Source: Goodfellowiella coeruleoviolacea (GTDB taxonomy: Bacteria; Actinomycetota; Actinomycetes; Mycobacteriales; Pseudonocardiaceae). Taken from it: DNA of 64,000 nt. The notes beneath the pieces are model-generated. The model ran no database searches and was not told the origin of the DNA. It worked only from the letters and a program-made list of their open reading frames with translations. Positions 47,321 to 55,494 of this stretch are shown one piece after another. Where the stretch lies: the NCBI RefSeq assembly GCF_024171785.1, contig NZ_JAMTCK010000005.1, forward strand, positions 27,446 through 91,445. Reading direction: 5' to 3'. How positions within the stretch are numbered: the first letter of the stretch is position 1; the number at the start of each line of letters is the position of its first letter. The position numbers and the translations under genes were made by a program.

Positions 47321-47348
47321 TGTGGACAACTCAGGGGCCTGTGGACAA
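47321..47348 (-). promoter_or_regulatory. Second pair of DnaA-box-like sites
   Basis: TGTGGACAA at 47321-47329 and 47340-47348, i.e. TTGTCCACA on the minus strand, 19 bp apart, between the convergent permease and add genes. Opposite orientation to the pair at 17291. Confidence 0.5.
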
Positions 47349-47377
47349 CTCCGGACCCGATCGCGTGAAATCCGCGG

Positions 47378-48466
47378 TCAGGCCATCAGGGCGGCGTACC
47401 CTGGCTTGATCACGTCGTTGATCAGGGCCAGTCGCTCGTCAAACCCGATGAACGCCGACTTCATCGCGTTCACCGTGAACCACTGCAGGTCGGCCCAGTC
47501 GTAGCCGAACGCCTCCACCAGCGCGGCGAACTCGCTGGTCATGGTGCAGTGGCTCATCAGCCGGTTGTCGGTGTTCACGGTGACCCGGAACCGCAGCCTG
47601 GTGAGCAGCCCGATCGGGTGCTCGGCGATCGAGGGAGCCGCGCCGGTCTGCAGGTTCGACGTGGGGCACATCTCCAGGGGAATCCGGCGGTCCCGCACGT
47701 AGTTGGCCAACCGGCCCAACTGCACGCTGCCGTCGTCGGACACTTTGATGTCGTCGGTGATGCGCACGCCGTGGCCGAGCCGCTCGGCCCCGCAGTGCTG
47801 GATGGCCTCCCAGATCGACGGCAGGCCGAACGCCTCACCGGCGTGGATGGTGAAGTGCGCGTTCTGCTGGCGCAGGTACTCGAAGGCGTCCAGGTTGCGG
47901 GTGGGCGGGTAGCCGGCCTCGGGGCCGGCGATGTCGAACCCGACCACGCCGGCGTCGCGGTAGCGCACGGCGAGTTCGGCGATCTCCAGGGACCGGGCGT
48001 TCTGCCGCATCGCGCACAGCAGCGTGCCGATCCGGATGCGGTGGCCGGCCTCGGCCGCGCGGGCCTCCCCCTGGCGGAAGCCCTCCTGCACGGCGGTGAC
48101 CACGCGGTCCAGCGACAGTCCCCGCTCCTGGAACAGTTCGGGCGCGTAGCGCACCTCGGCGTAGACCACGCCGTCGGCGGCCAGGTCCTCGGCGCACTCG
48201 GCGGCCACCCTGATCAGCGCGGCCTCGTCCTGCATCACGCCGCAGGTGTGCGCGAAGGTCTCCAGGTACAGCTCCAGCGAACCGGAGTCGGCGGCGTCCC
48301 GGAACCAGGTGGCCAGTTCGTCGGCGTCGGTGCTGGGCAGGTCCTGGTAGCCGGACTCGCGCGCCAGATCGATCACGGTCTGTGGCCGAAGCCCGCCATC
48401 CAAGTGGTCATGCAGCAGCACCTTGGGGGCGGTGCGGATGGCATCAGGTGTCATCGGCTTGGGCAT
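47378..48466 (-). CDS. add: Adenosine deaminase
   Basis: Deaminates (deoxy)adenosine to (deoxy)inosine for purine salvage. 362 residues: zinc ligands in [14 protein letters not shown] (HxH), substrate and zinc residues in [10 protein letters not shown], catalytic [17 protein letters not shown] and the zinc Asp region [10 protein letters not shown] are all intact. The ATG at 48466 is chosen because TATACC (48475-48480, minus strand) ends 8 nt upstream, suggesting a leaderless message; the ATG at 48454 is an alternative. Product inosine feeds the phosphorylase at 14745. Confidence 0.96.
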   Translation of the reverse strand: MPKPMTPDAIRTAPKVLLHDHLDGGLRPQTVIDLARESGYQDLPSTDADELATWFRDAADSGSLELYLETFAHTCGVMQDEAALIRVAAECAEDLAADGVVYAEVRYAPELFQERGLSLDRVVTAVQEGFRQGEARAAEAGHRIRIGTLLCAMRQNARSLEIAELAVRYRDAGVVGFDIAGPEAGYPPTRNLDAFEYLRQQNAHFTIHAGEAFGLPSIWEAIQHCGAERLGHGVRITDDIKVSDDGSVQLGRLANYVRDRRIPLEMCPTSNLQTGAAPSIAEHPIGLLTRLRFRVTVNTDNRLMSHCTMTSEFAALVEAFGYDWADLQWFTVNAMKSAFIGFDERLALINDVIKPGYAALMA

Positions 48467-48831
48467 GGCACCACGGTATACCTGGCAAGATCCACCCCAC
48501 TCACCGCGCAACGATCTTGTACGCTAGAATTACCGATTCGGTCGCCTGGACCAAAAACCACCCTGATGTCGGTATTCACGTCGAGGGCAATCCATTAATC
48601 GCCACTCTGCGCAATCGCGATGACCTGTTCACCTCACTCAGATGGCGGATGGACTACCGGTATGCCCGCTGAACAGACCCCGACCTGCTATCAAATAGCC
48701 GCACCCGAACTCGGCCATTTGGCCGAGCTGTGACCACAACGCCATCAATTTGGGACGGGGGGTGGTACTGGGCACGCCACGGAAGTGGTTAGGCTCCGGA
48801 AGTCTCCCCTCCCCTTGGACGAAGGCTCGCC
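48467..48831. other. Gene-free divergent region
   Basis: 365 nt between add and the coiled-coil gene, with lower GC than the flanks. It contains an 18-bp perfect palindrome CTCGGCCA-TT-TGGCCGAG at 48710-48727 and a possible -10 TAGGCT at 48790-48795. A short TTG-initiated open frame (48518-48672) has codon use unlike the neighbours and is not called as a gene. Confidence 0.5.
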
Positions 48832-50076
48832 GTGAACGAGAACAACAACACCCACTCCACGATGTCCTTCGATCGGATGCGCAACATGCTGGTGCGCGCC
48901 GCCGAGATCCGTGAGAGCGAGCAGCAGCAGATCTTCGACGCGCTGGACGAGATTCACGCGCGAATGGCTCCGCTGGAGTCGTTGGGCTCAGTTCGCAAAC
49001 GCCTGTCCGAACTGCCGGACCGCACCGAGGTCAGCGTTCTCGCCGAGCGGCTGGACGAGACACTGACCAAGCTGGAGGCGCAGGACAACGCGATCGGCGA
49101 GCTGAACCGCGCCGTTGACGGCCTGGTCGACAAGCTGGCCAAGCCGTTCGCGCAGCTCGACGGCAGGCTCGACGGGGTCGCCGGCCGCTTCGAGGGCGTG
49201 GCCGGTCGGATGGATGGGCTGGAGGACAAGCTCGCCCACATCCACAAGCGGCTCGACGACCTGGACCAGCACCTGGACAAGCAGGACGGGAAGATCGAGG
49301 TGCTGCCCGGCGCCGTGCAGGGCCCGCTGCGCGAGCGGCTGGACGCGCTGGAGACCGCGGTGCGCAGCCGCATCGACGAGTTCGACGAGGGCGTGCACGA
49401 GCACCTGGACGGCACCCGGGAGGCACTGGCCCGGTCGCTGGGCGACTCGTCCACCGCGCTGAACACCCGGCTGGACGAGGTCCGCGACAACGTCACCACG
49501 ACCTCGGAGTCGTTGCAGGCGGCGCTGTCCCAGACCCGCGAGGCCGTGACCGGCAAGCTGGCCGAGACCCGCGAGGCGGTCAACGGCAAGCTCGCCGAGA
49601 CCCGCGACGCCCTGCACGCGGCCCTGGAGGAGACCCGCGACCGGGTCGACAGCACCGACCGGTTGGAGGCGCTGGCCAAGCGCCTGGAGCAGGTGACGTC
49701 CCGGCTGGACCAGATGGCCAACCGGCTGGACACCGTCGAGAACGACTTCACCGCCCGCATCGGCGAACTCAGCACCGCGGTCGAGCAGGGCCTGCACAAG
49801 GTCGAGGGCACCGTGTCCAACCGCCCGGACGCCGAGTCGCTGTCCTCGCTGATCCGCCGCAGCAACGAGGAGTCCGAGCAGCGCATCGGCGGCCAGCTCG
49901 ACGAGGCCATGGCCACCTTCGCCGAGTTGATCCTGGGCGGCGGTTCGCCGACCCCGCCCGCGCCGCCCACCGCGCTGCCCCGGCCGCAGCGCCGCGCCAG
50001 GGGCAAGGGCGGCCCCAAGGCCGTGAACAAGGACATGGACCTCGACGGCGACGAACTCACCGCCGAAGGCGCCTGA
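48832..50076 (+). CDS. Long coiled-coil protein
   Basis: 414 residues, about 330 of them in near-continuous heptad-rich helix with repeated R/K-L-D-x-L patterns (GRLDGVAGRFEGVAGRMDGL, LTKLEAQDNAIGELNRAVDG). Two near-identical TREAV-x-GKLAE units occur in tandem at about 237-260. A Gly/Pro region and a basic RPQRRARGKGG tail end the protein. No signal peptide or membrane helix, so it is a cytoplasmic fibrous or scaffold protein. Related actinobacterial proteins are labelled PA-containing without functional support. GTG start at 48832. Confidence 0.82.
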   Translation: MNENNNTHSTMSFDRMRNMLVRAAEIRESEQQQIFDALDEIHARMAPLESLGSVRKRLSELPDRTEVSVLAERLDETLTKLEAQDNAIGELNRAVDGLVDKLAKPFAQLDGRLDGVAGRFEGVAGRMDGLEDKLAHIHKRLDDLDQHLDKQDGKIEVLPGAVQGPLRERLDALETAVRSRIDEFDEGVHEHLDGTREALARSLGDSSTALNTRLDEVRDNVTTTSESLQAALSQTREAVTGKLAETREAVNGKLAETRDALHAALEETRDRVDSTDRLEALAKRLEQVTSRLDQMANRLDTVENDFTARIGELSTAVEQGLHKVEGTVSNRPDAESLSSLIRRSNEESEQRIGGQLDEAMATFAELILGGGSPTPPAPPTALPRPQRRARGKGGPKAVNKDMDLDGDELTAEGA

Positions 50077-50140
50077 CGCACTCGCACTGGCACCGCCGAG
50101 TCCGTCCGGCTCGGCCACGGCCGCGCTGACCGTCCTCGAC

Positions 50141-50176
50141 GCGGGGGCGCGTTCCTCGTCCGGAACGCGCCCCCGC
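50141..50176 (+). terminator. Strong terminator hairpin
   Basis: A perfect 15-bp stem, GCGGGGGCGCGTTCC (50141-50155) with GGAACGCGCCCCCGC (50162-50176), and a 6-nt loop, 65 nt after the coiled-coil gene. Symmetric, so it could also serve the convergent epimerase gene. Confidence 0.75.
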
Positions 50177-50278
50177 TGTCGTTTCCGGCCCCGCTGTCGT
50201 TTCCAGCCCCGCTGTCATTTCCGGCCCCGCTGTCGTTTCCGACCCTGCTGTCGTTTCCGGCCTCGCCGCTGGTTCCGG
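50171..50278. repeat. Six 18-bp tandem repeats
   Basis: Units of CCCCGCTGTCGTTTCCGG repeat every 18 nt from 50171 to 50278. Units 1-5 are nearly identical and unit 6 is diverged. The first overlaps the 3' arm of the terminator, and the array ends before the stop of the convergent epimerase gene at 50334. Confidence 0.85.
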
Positions 50279-50333
50279 CCCGCTGGTTCCGGTCCCGCCC
50301 GCTTGTTGCCGGCCTTGCTTTCCGGCGCCGCGG

Positions 50334-51290
50334 TCAGCGCCGGCCGGTCGGGCTGGCGCCGCCGGCCCGGTACCAGGCCAGGGTGCGGGTGATGGCCTCC
50401 TCGTGCGGGGTGACCGGCAGCGGGCCGAAGGTGCGCTCGAACGCGCTGTGGTCGGCGATCCACGGCCGGGTGCGCTGGTGGGCCAGTTCCCCGGCGCCGC
50501 GGACGGTCCGGTCGACCAGCCCGAGCACCGCGGTGGTGAACTGCGGCAGGCGCAGCGCGCGCCGCCCCGGACGACCGGCCAGGCGCGCGGCCGTGGCCAC
50601 GAACTCGCGCCCGGTCAGGGTGGGGGCGGCCGGGGTGATCCACACCCGGCCGTCGGCGCGGTCGTCGTCGCCGAGCACGATCTGGGCGCGCGCGGTGTCG
50701 CCCAGGAAGGGCAGGGTGTGCGGCACGTCCAGGTCGCCCAGCCACATCGGGATCCCGCCCTTGGCCAGCGGGGCCAGCACGGTGATCCCGTGCAGCGACT
50801 TGAGCCCGCCCGGCCCGTAGTAGTCGCTGGACCGGCCGAGCGCCACCCGGACCCGGCCGGCGCGGTGGGCGTCGAGCAGCCGCCGGCCCAGTTCGGCGCG
50901 CAGCCGCTCCTTGGGGCCGACCGGCCGCTCCGGGGTGTCCTCGGTGATCGGTCCGGACACCGGCCCGTACGCGTAGAGGTTGTCGGCCAGGACCAGCTTG
51001 GCGCCGGCCGCCTCGGCGCCGGCCAGGCTGTTGGTCACGATCGTCGGCAGCATCCGGACCCAGTCCGGGTAGGGCGGGTTGGCCGTCAGGTGCACCACGG
51101 TGGCGCCAGCGCAGGCGGCGATGGCCGCGTCCCGGTCCATCAGGTCGGCCCGGTGGCTGTCCGCCCCGTCCGGCGTGCCACGACCGGAGCGGGTGACCGC
51201 CCGCACCGGCCGGCCCTCGGCCACGAGCTGGCGAGCGATCTCGTGCCCGATCCCGCTTCCCGCGCCCAGCACCACGATCCGCTCAGCCAT
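50334..51290 (-). CDS. NAD(P)-dependent epimerase/dehydratase-like protein
   Basis: 318-residue extended short-chain dehydrogenase. IVVLGAGSGIGHEIARQLVA is the Rossmann GxGxxG, ATVVHLTANPPYPDW and LVLADNLYAYGPVSGPITED follow the extended SDR pattern, but the YxxxK catalytic motif is not evident, as in NmrA/NAD-epimerase atypical members. The ATG at 51290 is favoured by GGGGAG 5 nt upstream over the adjacent GTG at 51293. Divergent from a TetR gene that probably controls it. Confidence 0.85.
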   Translation of the reverse strand: MAERIVVLGAGSGIGHEIARQLVAEGRPVRAVTRSGRGTPDGADSHRADLMDRDAAIAACAGATVVHLTANPPYPDWVRMLPTIVTNSLAGAEAAGAKLVLADNLYAYGPVSGPITEDTPERPVGPKERLRAELGRRLLDAHRAGRVRVALGRSSDYYGPGGLKSLHGITVLAPLAKGGIPMWLGDLDVPHTLPFLGDTARAQIVLGDDDRADGRVWITPAAPTLTGREFVATAARLAGRPGRRALRLPQFTTAVLGLVDRTVRGAGELAHQRTRPWIADHSAFERTFGPLPVTPHEEAITRTLAWYRAGGASPTGRR

Positions 51291-51316
51291 CACATCTCCC
51301 CAGAAGGTCTCACGCT

Positions 51317-51351
51317 TGTTAGAAGGTGTAACAGAAGCATGAGCCTGTTAC
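51317..51351. promoter_or_regulatory. Overlapping palindromes, TetR operator candidate
   Basis: TGTTA-N7-TAACA (51317-51333) and GTAACAG-N10-CTGTTAC (51328-51351) share the central TAACA, so three half-sites are evenly placed between the divergent epimerase and TetR genes. Confidence 0.65.
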
Positions 51352-51436
51352 TCTGCCGTTGTCAAGCGGCAGTGGCGAGACAGCAGCGCGGCTGGGCAGC
51401 AGCAGCGGCAGACAGCAGAGCAGGAGGTGTGCCCGG

Positions 51437-52144
51437 ATGACCGGACCCGCCAGGAGCCGTCGGCAGCGCTACCGGGACCAGACCCGGGAGGAGGCCAAGC
51501 AACTGGCCATGACCCAGCTGGCCGAACTCGGGCCGACCGGCGTGTCGGTCAACGCCATCGCCAAGCGCATGGGGCTCACCGGACCGGCGCTGTACCGCTA
51601 CTTCGCCAGCCGGGACGACCTGCTCACCGAGTTGATCAGGGACGCGTACCGGGACCTCGCCGAGAGCCTGGAGGCCGCGGGGCGCGCCAGCCAGCGCCGC
51701 CAGCCGGCCGCCCGGGTGCGTGCGGTGACCGCCGCGTTCCGGGAGTGGGCGCTGGCCGCGCCGCACCGCTACCTCCTGCTGTTCGGCACGCCCGTGCCCG
51801 GCTACGCGGCCCCACCGGACACGGTCGAGGCCGCCAACCGGTCCATGGTCGCGATCCTGGACGCGTTCAGCGCGCTGCCCACACCGCCGGCACCGGCCGA
51901 AGCCGGCCCGGCCGAGGCAACTGATCGGGCCGATGCGGCTGATCCGCTGGACCGGCAGTTGGCCGACCTCGCCCGCCGGCGCGACCTGGCGGTCACGCCG
52001 GAACAGTTCCGGCGGGGCCTGCTCGCCTGGACCAGGCTGCACGGCGTGCTCAGCCTGGAGGTGCAGAACCAGTTCGCCCCGATGGGCGTCGACCCGGCAC
52101 TGGTGTACCGGGCCGAGGTGGAGACGCTGATCGCTGGCGGCTGA
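51437..52144 (+). CDS. TetR-family regulator
   Basis: 235 residues. RYRDQTREEAKQLAMTQLAE and MGLTGPALYRYFASRDDLLT form the DNA-binding domain; the C-terminal TetR_C_13-like region has FGTPVPGYAAPPD. The ATG at 51437 is chosen by its GGAGGT ribosome site. It diverges from the NAD-dependent epimerase, with overlapping palindromes in between. Confidence 0.9.
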   Translation: MTGPARSRRQRYRDQTREEAKQLAMTQLAELGPTGVSVNAIAKRMGLTGPALYRYFASRDDLLTELIRDAYRDLAESLEAAGRASQRRQPAARVRAVTAAFREWALAAPHRYLLLFGTPVPGYAAPPDTVEAANRSMVAILDAFSALPTPPAPAEAGPAEATDRADAADPLDRQLADLARRRDLAVTPEQFRRGLLAWTRLHGVLSLEVQNQFAPMGVDPALVYRAEVETLIAGG

Positions 52145-52151
52145 CCAGCGA

Positions 52152-52343
52152 TCAGGTCACGTGGTGTTCTTCGACGGTGCAGTCAGGTCCGGGGAAGATC
52201 AGGCTCTCGTGGCCGTCGGGGAACCGGACCAGGAACGGCGGCTCGCCGCGCTCCCCCCGGACCTCGATGATCTCCGCCTGCTGTTCGTGCGTTGAAATGG
52301 TGCGGCTGTGCACCCGGAGCATGTCGCCAACTGATGCTCGCAT
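52152..52343 (-). CDS. DUF1918 protein
   Basis: 63 residues (MRASVGDMLRVHSRTISTHE ... FPDGHESLIFPGPDCTVEEH). The pattern of a single SH3-like barrel ending in a conserved FPGPD segment is the DUF1918 family, widespread in actinomycetes and of unknown function. GGAGGTG ribosome site 6 nt before the ATG. Convergent with the TetR gene. Confidence 0.9.
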   Translation of the reverse strand: MRASVGDMLRVHSRTISTHEQQAEIIEVRGERGEPPFLVRFPDGHESLIFPGPDCTVEEHHVT

Positions 52344-52477
52344 CTCGACCACCTCCGCTAGCACCAGGTTAGGACGGCGGCCCCGACTTCGCTGGGTGCG
52401 CGACCAGGCCGGAATCCAGGGCGGAAACCAGGCCGGAAACCAGGACGCGGGGCAGCGCGGGGCGCGGCAGCCCGGGG

Positions 52478-52912
52478 TCAGGAGCAGGCCCTGGCCAGCG
52501 CCTCCACCTGCTCGGCCTTCTGCTCCACCCAGCGCAGCCCGGACTCCGCGTCGAGGTCGGCCAGGCTGACCTTCTCCAGGCTGGTGGCCAGGTCGGTCAC
52601 GGCCGTGCGCACGGCCTCGTCCGCGGTCTGCGCGCTCAGCGCGGTCAGCTCCTCGGCGGCTTTGTGCGCCTGGTCGACGGCCTGTTCCGGGCTGCCGAGA
52701 TCGGGCGCGAACCCGGCGAGCCGCAGCGCCTCCGTGCACACCCCCGCCCGGTCGGTCACCGAGGCGACCACGTCACCCGCGTTGGACACGCTGTCGGCGA
52801 CCTGCTCCACCTCGGCGCAGCCGGTCAGCACCAGTGCCGAGGACACCCCCAGGCCGAGCAGGACGGTGGACACCGGGCGGGGGAACAGCGGGCGAGGTCG
52901 GATCCGTCGCAT
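52478..52912 (-). CDS. Putative lipoprotein
   Basis: 144 residues. A basic MRRIRPRP start, hydrophobic TVLLGLGVSSALVLTGC with a lipobox (LTGC, Cys near 31) and a mature helical part of about 110 residues rich in Ala/Glu. Predicted to be lipid-anchored outside the membrane. No enzymatic motif, family not recognised. Divergent from the methyltransferase-like gene. Confidence 0.78.
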   Translation of the reverse strand: MRRIRPRPLFPRPVSTVLLGLGVSSALVLTGCAEVEQVADSVSNAGDVVASVTDRAGVCTEALRLAGFAPDLGSPEQAVDQAHKAAEELTALSAQTADEAVRTAVTDLATSLEKVSLADLDAESGLRWVEQKAEQVEALARACS

Positions 52913-53064
52913 GGCAACTCCGTTCGTCGGGGATTCCCTCCCACGGAACAGGACATACCCGACACTACCCACGGTCGCCGCCGGCCAACCGGAAACCGAC
53001 CGGGCCAGCACGCCCCACCGATCGGCCCGGCGCCCCACGGCCGCCCGGTCCCGGCACCGCCGCC

Positions 53065-53080
53065 TAGGCTGGCCCGGATG
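53065..53080 (+). promoter_or_regulatory. Leaderless-type promoter: TAGGCT, 7 nt, ATG
   Basis: TAGGCT (53065-53070) is followed by 7 nt and the ATG at 53078. The same hexamer and spacing precede punA (14732-14745). Confidence 0.6.
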
Positions 53081-53782
53081 GGACAGGACAGCGTCAACAA
53101 CAGCGCGGCGGCCGACAGCGCGGTGGTCGTGGAGCGGGTGACCGGCCGCTGCGGCGAACTCGTGCTGCGCCGGGTCGTCTCCGGTGCGGCGGCGGACCGG
53201 GTCGACTACGAGGTCATCGCCAACGGGATGTTCCTGATGGACACCCGCAACGGCGAGTCGGAACGGCTGCTGGTGCGCGCCGCCGCCGATGCCATGCCCG
53301 CGCCCGGCCGGCTGCTGATCGGCGGGCTCGGCGTTGGCTTCTCCCTGCGCGAGGCCCTGGACCACCCGGCGACCAGCGAGGTCGTCGTGGTGGAGCGGGA
53401 GGCCGCGGTCATCGCGTGGAACCGGGGCCCGCTGCGCGACCGGCACGGCGACGCCGTGGCCGACCCCAGGGTGCGGGTGGTCGAGGCCGACCTGCTCGAC
53501 TGGCTGCGCACCGGCGACGGCGGCGACTTCGACGCGATCTGCCTGGACATCGACAACGGTCCGGAGTGGACGGTCTCACCGGAGAACGCCGAACTCTACC
53601 GACCGTCCGGACTGGACCTGGTCGCCGACCGGCTCAGCGCGCGCGGCGTGCTCAGCGTGTGGAGCGCGGGCGCCAGCACCGCCTTCGAGGACCGGCTGCG
53701 CGCCCGGTTCGCCCGGGTCCGCACGCTGCCCGTGCCGGTACCCCGCGGCGAACCCGACGTGGTCTGGCTGGCTACTCCGTGA
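53078..53782 (+). CDS. Spermidine synthase-like methyltransferase-fold protein
   Basis: 234 residues with a Rossmann-like fold: LLIGGLGVGFSLREALDHPA is the SAM/dcSAM glycine loop, VVVVEREAAVIAWNRG the acidic end of strand 2, and DAICLDIDNGPEW the motif around the catalytic Asp in spermidine synthases. The N-terminal beta domain is short, so polyamine synthesis is unproven. Leaderless-type start. Confidence 0.82.
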   Translation: MGQDSVNNSAAADSAVVVERVTGRCGELVLRRVVSGAAADRVDYEVIANGMFLMDTRNGESERLLVRAAADAMPAPGRLLIGGLGVGFSLREALDHPATSEVVVVEREAAVIAWNRGPLRDRHGDAVADPRVRVVEADLLDWLRTGDGGDFDAICLDIDNGPEWTVSPENAELYRPSGLDLVADRLSARGVLSVWSAGASTAFEDRLRARFARVRTLPVPVPRGEPDVVWLATP

Positions 53783-53920
53783 CCTTCGGGTGAGCGGTGC
53801 TCGCCGCGACCACCCACACGATCCGACTGGTGGGGTTGGCCGCCTCCGAGGTCGCGAACCGCACTTCCCAGCCGCCCGGTGGCCAGGCGGAGCCACCCGG
53901 TCACCGTGTTTGGCTGGCAC

Positions 53921-54382
53921 TCACGACTTCATCGGACTGGCGACTGGTCCGAAGTCCTCGGTCACCGGTGCGGAGAGCTGCCTGGACAGCTCGGGGTCGG
54001 CGTGGACCACGGCTGTGTTCCGCCATTCCCGGATTGTCGTGGCCAGCAACGACCACTGTCCCAGCTCGGCGGATGCCCGGAACCCGCGCACGAGGTCGTG
54101 GACGAACTGCGCGCGTTCCTCTGCCGGCAGGACACCAGCCCACGGGAACTCGTCGAGCAGCGCTTCCGCCGTGGCCTCGGCGGGAAGGTGGGCGAGCAGG
54201 CCGCGCAGGGCTCGGCCAGCGACGATAGCTCCCTCCTCCGCGCCAGCCAGCCGATCCTCCCTGGTGAGCAGCAGGGCGGCGCCGTCGCGGCGGCGCACTC
54301 GCACGTCTCCCCGGTCGGCGAGGGCGGCGACCCCCTTGGGGTCACGCTGTAGTTCGCTCCACTGCACTTCGGTAGCAGCCAT
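53921..54382 (-). CDS. Phd/YefM-like antitoxin protein, orphan
   Basis: 153 residues. The first 75 (VQWSELQRDPKGVAALADRG, VRVRRRDGAALLLTREDRLA) form a Phd/YefM antitoxin DNA-binding domain, and the extended C-terminus contains a conserved FVHDLVRGFRASAELGQWSL segment seen in actinobacterial relatives. A toxin gene would be expected just downstream, but only a short open remnant is present at 53772-53900. The promoter carries a palindrome inside its spacer, consistent with autorepression. Confidence 0.75.
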   Translation of the reverse strand: MAATEVQWSELQRDPKGVAALADRGDVRVRRRDGAALLLTREDRLAGAEEGAIVAGRALRGLLAHLPAEATAEALLDEFPWAGVLPAEERAQFVHDLVRGFRASAELGQWSLLATTIREWRNTAVVHADPELSRQLSAPVTEDFGPVASPMKS

Positions 54383-54388
54383 ACCTCA

Positions 54389-54417
54389 ATTCTGAACTTT
54401 TTCAGAACTCACGGCAA
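54389..54417 (-). promoter_or_regulatory. Autorepression promoter of the Phd-like gene
   Basis: Minus strand TTGCCG (54412-54417), 17 nt, CAGAAT (54389-54394), with the -10 ending 6 nt before the ATG at 54382. The palindrome TTCTGAA-CTTT-TTCAGAA (54390-54407) fills the spacer, so a bound repressor would block polymerase. Confidence 0.7.
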
Positions 54418-54480
54418 GTGCTATCGGCGACAAGGCGGCTCCTGAAGTCGTGGACCACGCGCCGCAGCGGACGTCTCAGG

Positions 54481-55293
54481 TCACCGCCAGGGCAGGAGGG
54501 ACACGCCGAACAGGAACGGGAGCGCGCCGGCCTGTTGCAGGGCCGCCGCGGACAGCCAGATCGCCAGCACGGTCAGGCCGGGGCCGATGATCGTCATCTC
54601 CACCTTGCCGCCGGTCTGCATCCGCATGGGCTTGGGCGGGGCGACCGGGTACCAGGTCTTGCCCCCGATCGGCACCGGCCAGAGCATGGGGCAGCCCTGT
54701 TCGGTGATGGCGTCACCCAGGTAGTGGGCGACGCAGCCGAGACCGACCGCGATTCCCATGGCGGCGGCCTGCATGTCGTCGCCTCGGTCGATCCAGCGCA
54801 GACACAGCACGGTGAGGATGAAGGACACGACCGTGATCAGCAGGGCGTCGCGTTTCGGGTGCCACTCGTGCATCAGGCCGCGCACGGCCAGGCCGCTGAA
54901 GAAGAACATCACGGCGGGCAGCGCCCAGTGCTGGCTGGTCTGCACGACCGCGGTGGTGAGCACGGTGACGACCAGCGCGAACACCAGGGTGTGGGTCAGC
55001 CCCCGGTGCCCGCCGTCGCGTTTGGGGTCACGTTTGGTCCTGGTTGTCCGGTACACGAAGCCGCTGAGCGCGTTCACCCCGTTGGAGAGCCCCTGGGTGA
55101 CCGGCCCGAACGTGCGGGAGACCGTGGACTGGGGGTGGTCCAGGTCGGGCAGCAGCGCCGCCCCGCTGCACATGACCGCGCCGATGATCCAGGTTTCCGG
55201 CTCCAGCTGGCCGATCGGGTGGCTGGAGGCCAGTGCGGTGACCGCGGCCCAGGTCAGTAATCCGCTCATGGCGTGGGTTGGCCCGGTCGACAC
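54481..55293 (-). CDS. DUF457/YdjM-like membrane metal-dependent hydrolase
   Basis: 270 residues. The conserved metal-ligand segments LLPDLDHPQSTVSRTFG, GGHRGLTHTLVFAL and AHYLGDAITEQGCPMLWP, separated by 4-5 membrane helices, are those of the YdjM/DUF457 family (LexA-regulated in E. coli). GTG at 55293 with GGGGGACA upstream. Convergent on its 3' side toward the Phd-like gene and divergent from icd. Confidence 0.88.
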   Translation of the reverse strand: MSTGPTHAMSGLLTWAAVTALASSHPIGQLEPETWIIGAVMCSGAALLPDLDHPQSTVSRTFGPVTQGLSNGVNALSGFVYRTTRTKRDPKRDGGHRGLTHTLVFALVVTVLTTAVVQTSQHWALPAVMFFFSGLAVRGLMHEWHPKRDALLITVVSFILTVLCLRWIDRGDDMQAAAMGIAVGLGCVAHYLGDAITEQGCPMLWPVPIGGKTWYPVAPPKPMRMQTGGKVEMTIIGPGLTVLAIWLSAAALQQAGALPFLFGVSLLPWR

Positions 55294-55494
55294 GCTGTCC
55301 CCCTTGAACGTCTGCCTGGGCGTGCAGGCTAGATCGCCGCGCGTGCCTTCCGGATGACGCAGCGCCCTGCGGGAGCGGTGATACCCGCCACACCTGGTGC
55401 CGGTGGTAGTCGAGGGCAGATCCGGGGCCCCGCCCAGCTAGCAGTACGCTTGTACCGTTTGCGCGGTCGAATAACGCGAGAGGAGCCTCGCCAC

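Noticed and set aside
48518..48672. TTG-initiated open frame of about 50 codons ending MDYRYAR, with AT-rich codons
   Set aside because: No ATG/GTG start or ribosome site, and codon use unlike real genes here. Probably a chance frame in a low-GC intergenic region, though a decayed foreign gene cannot be excluded.
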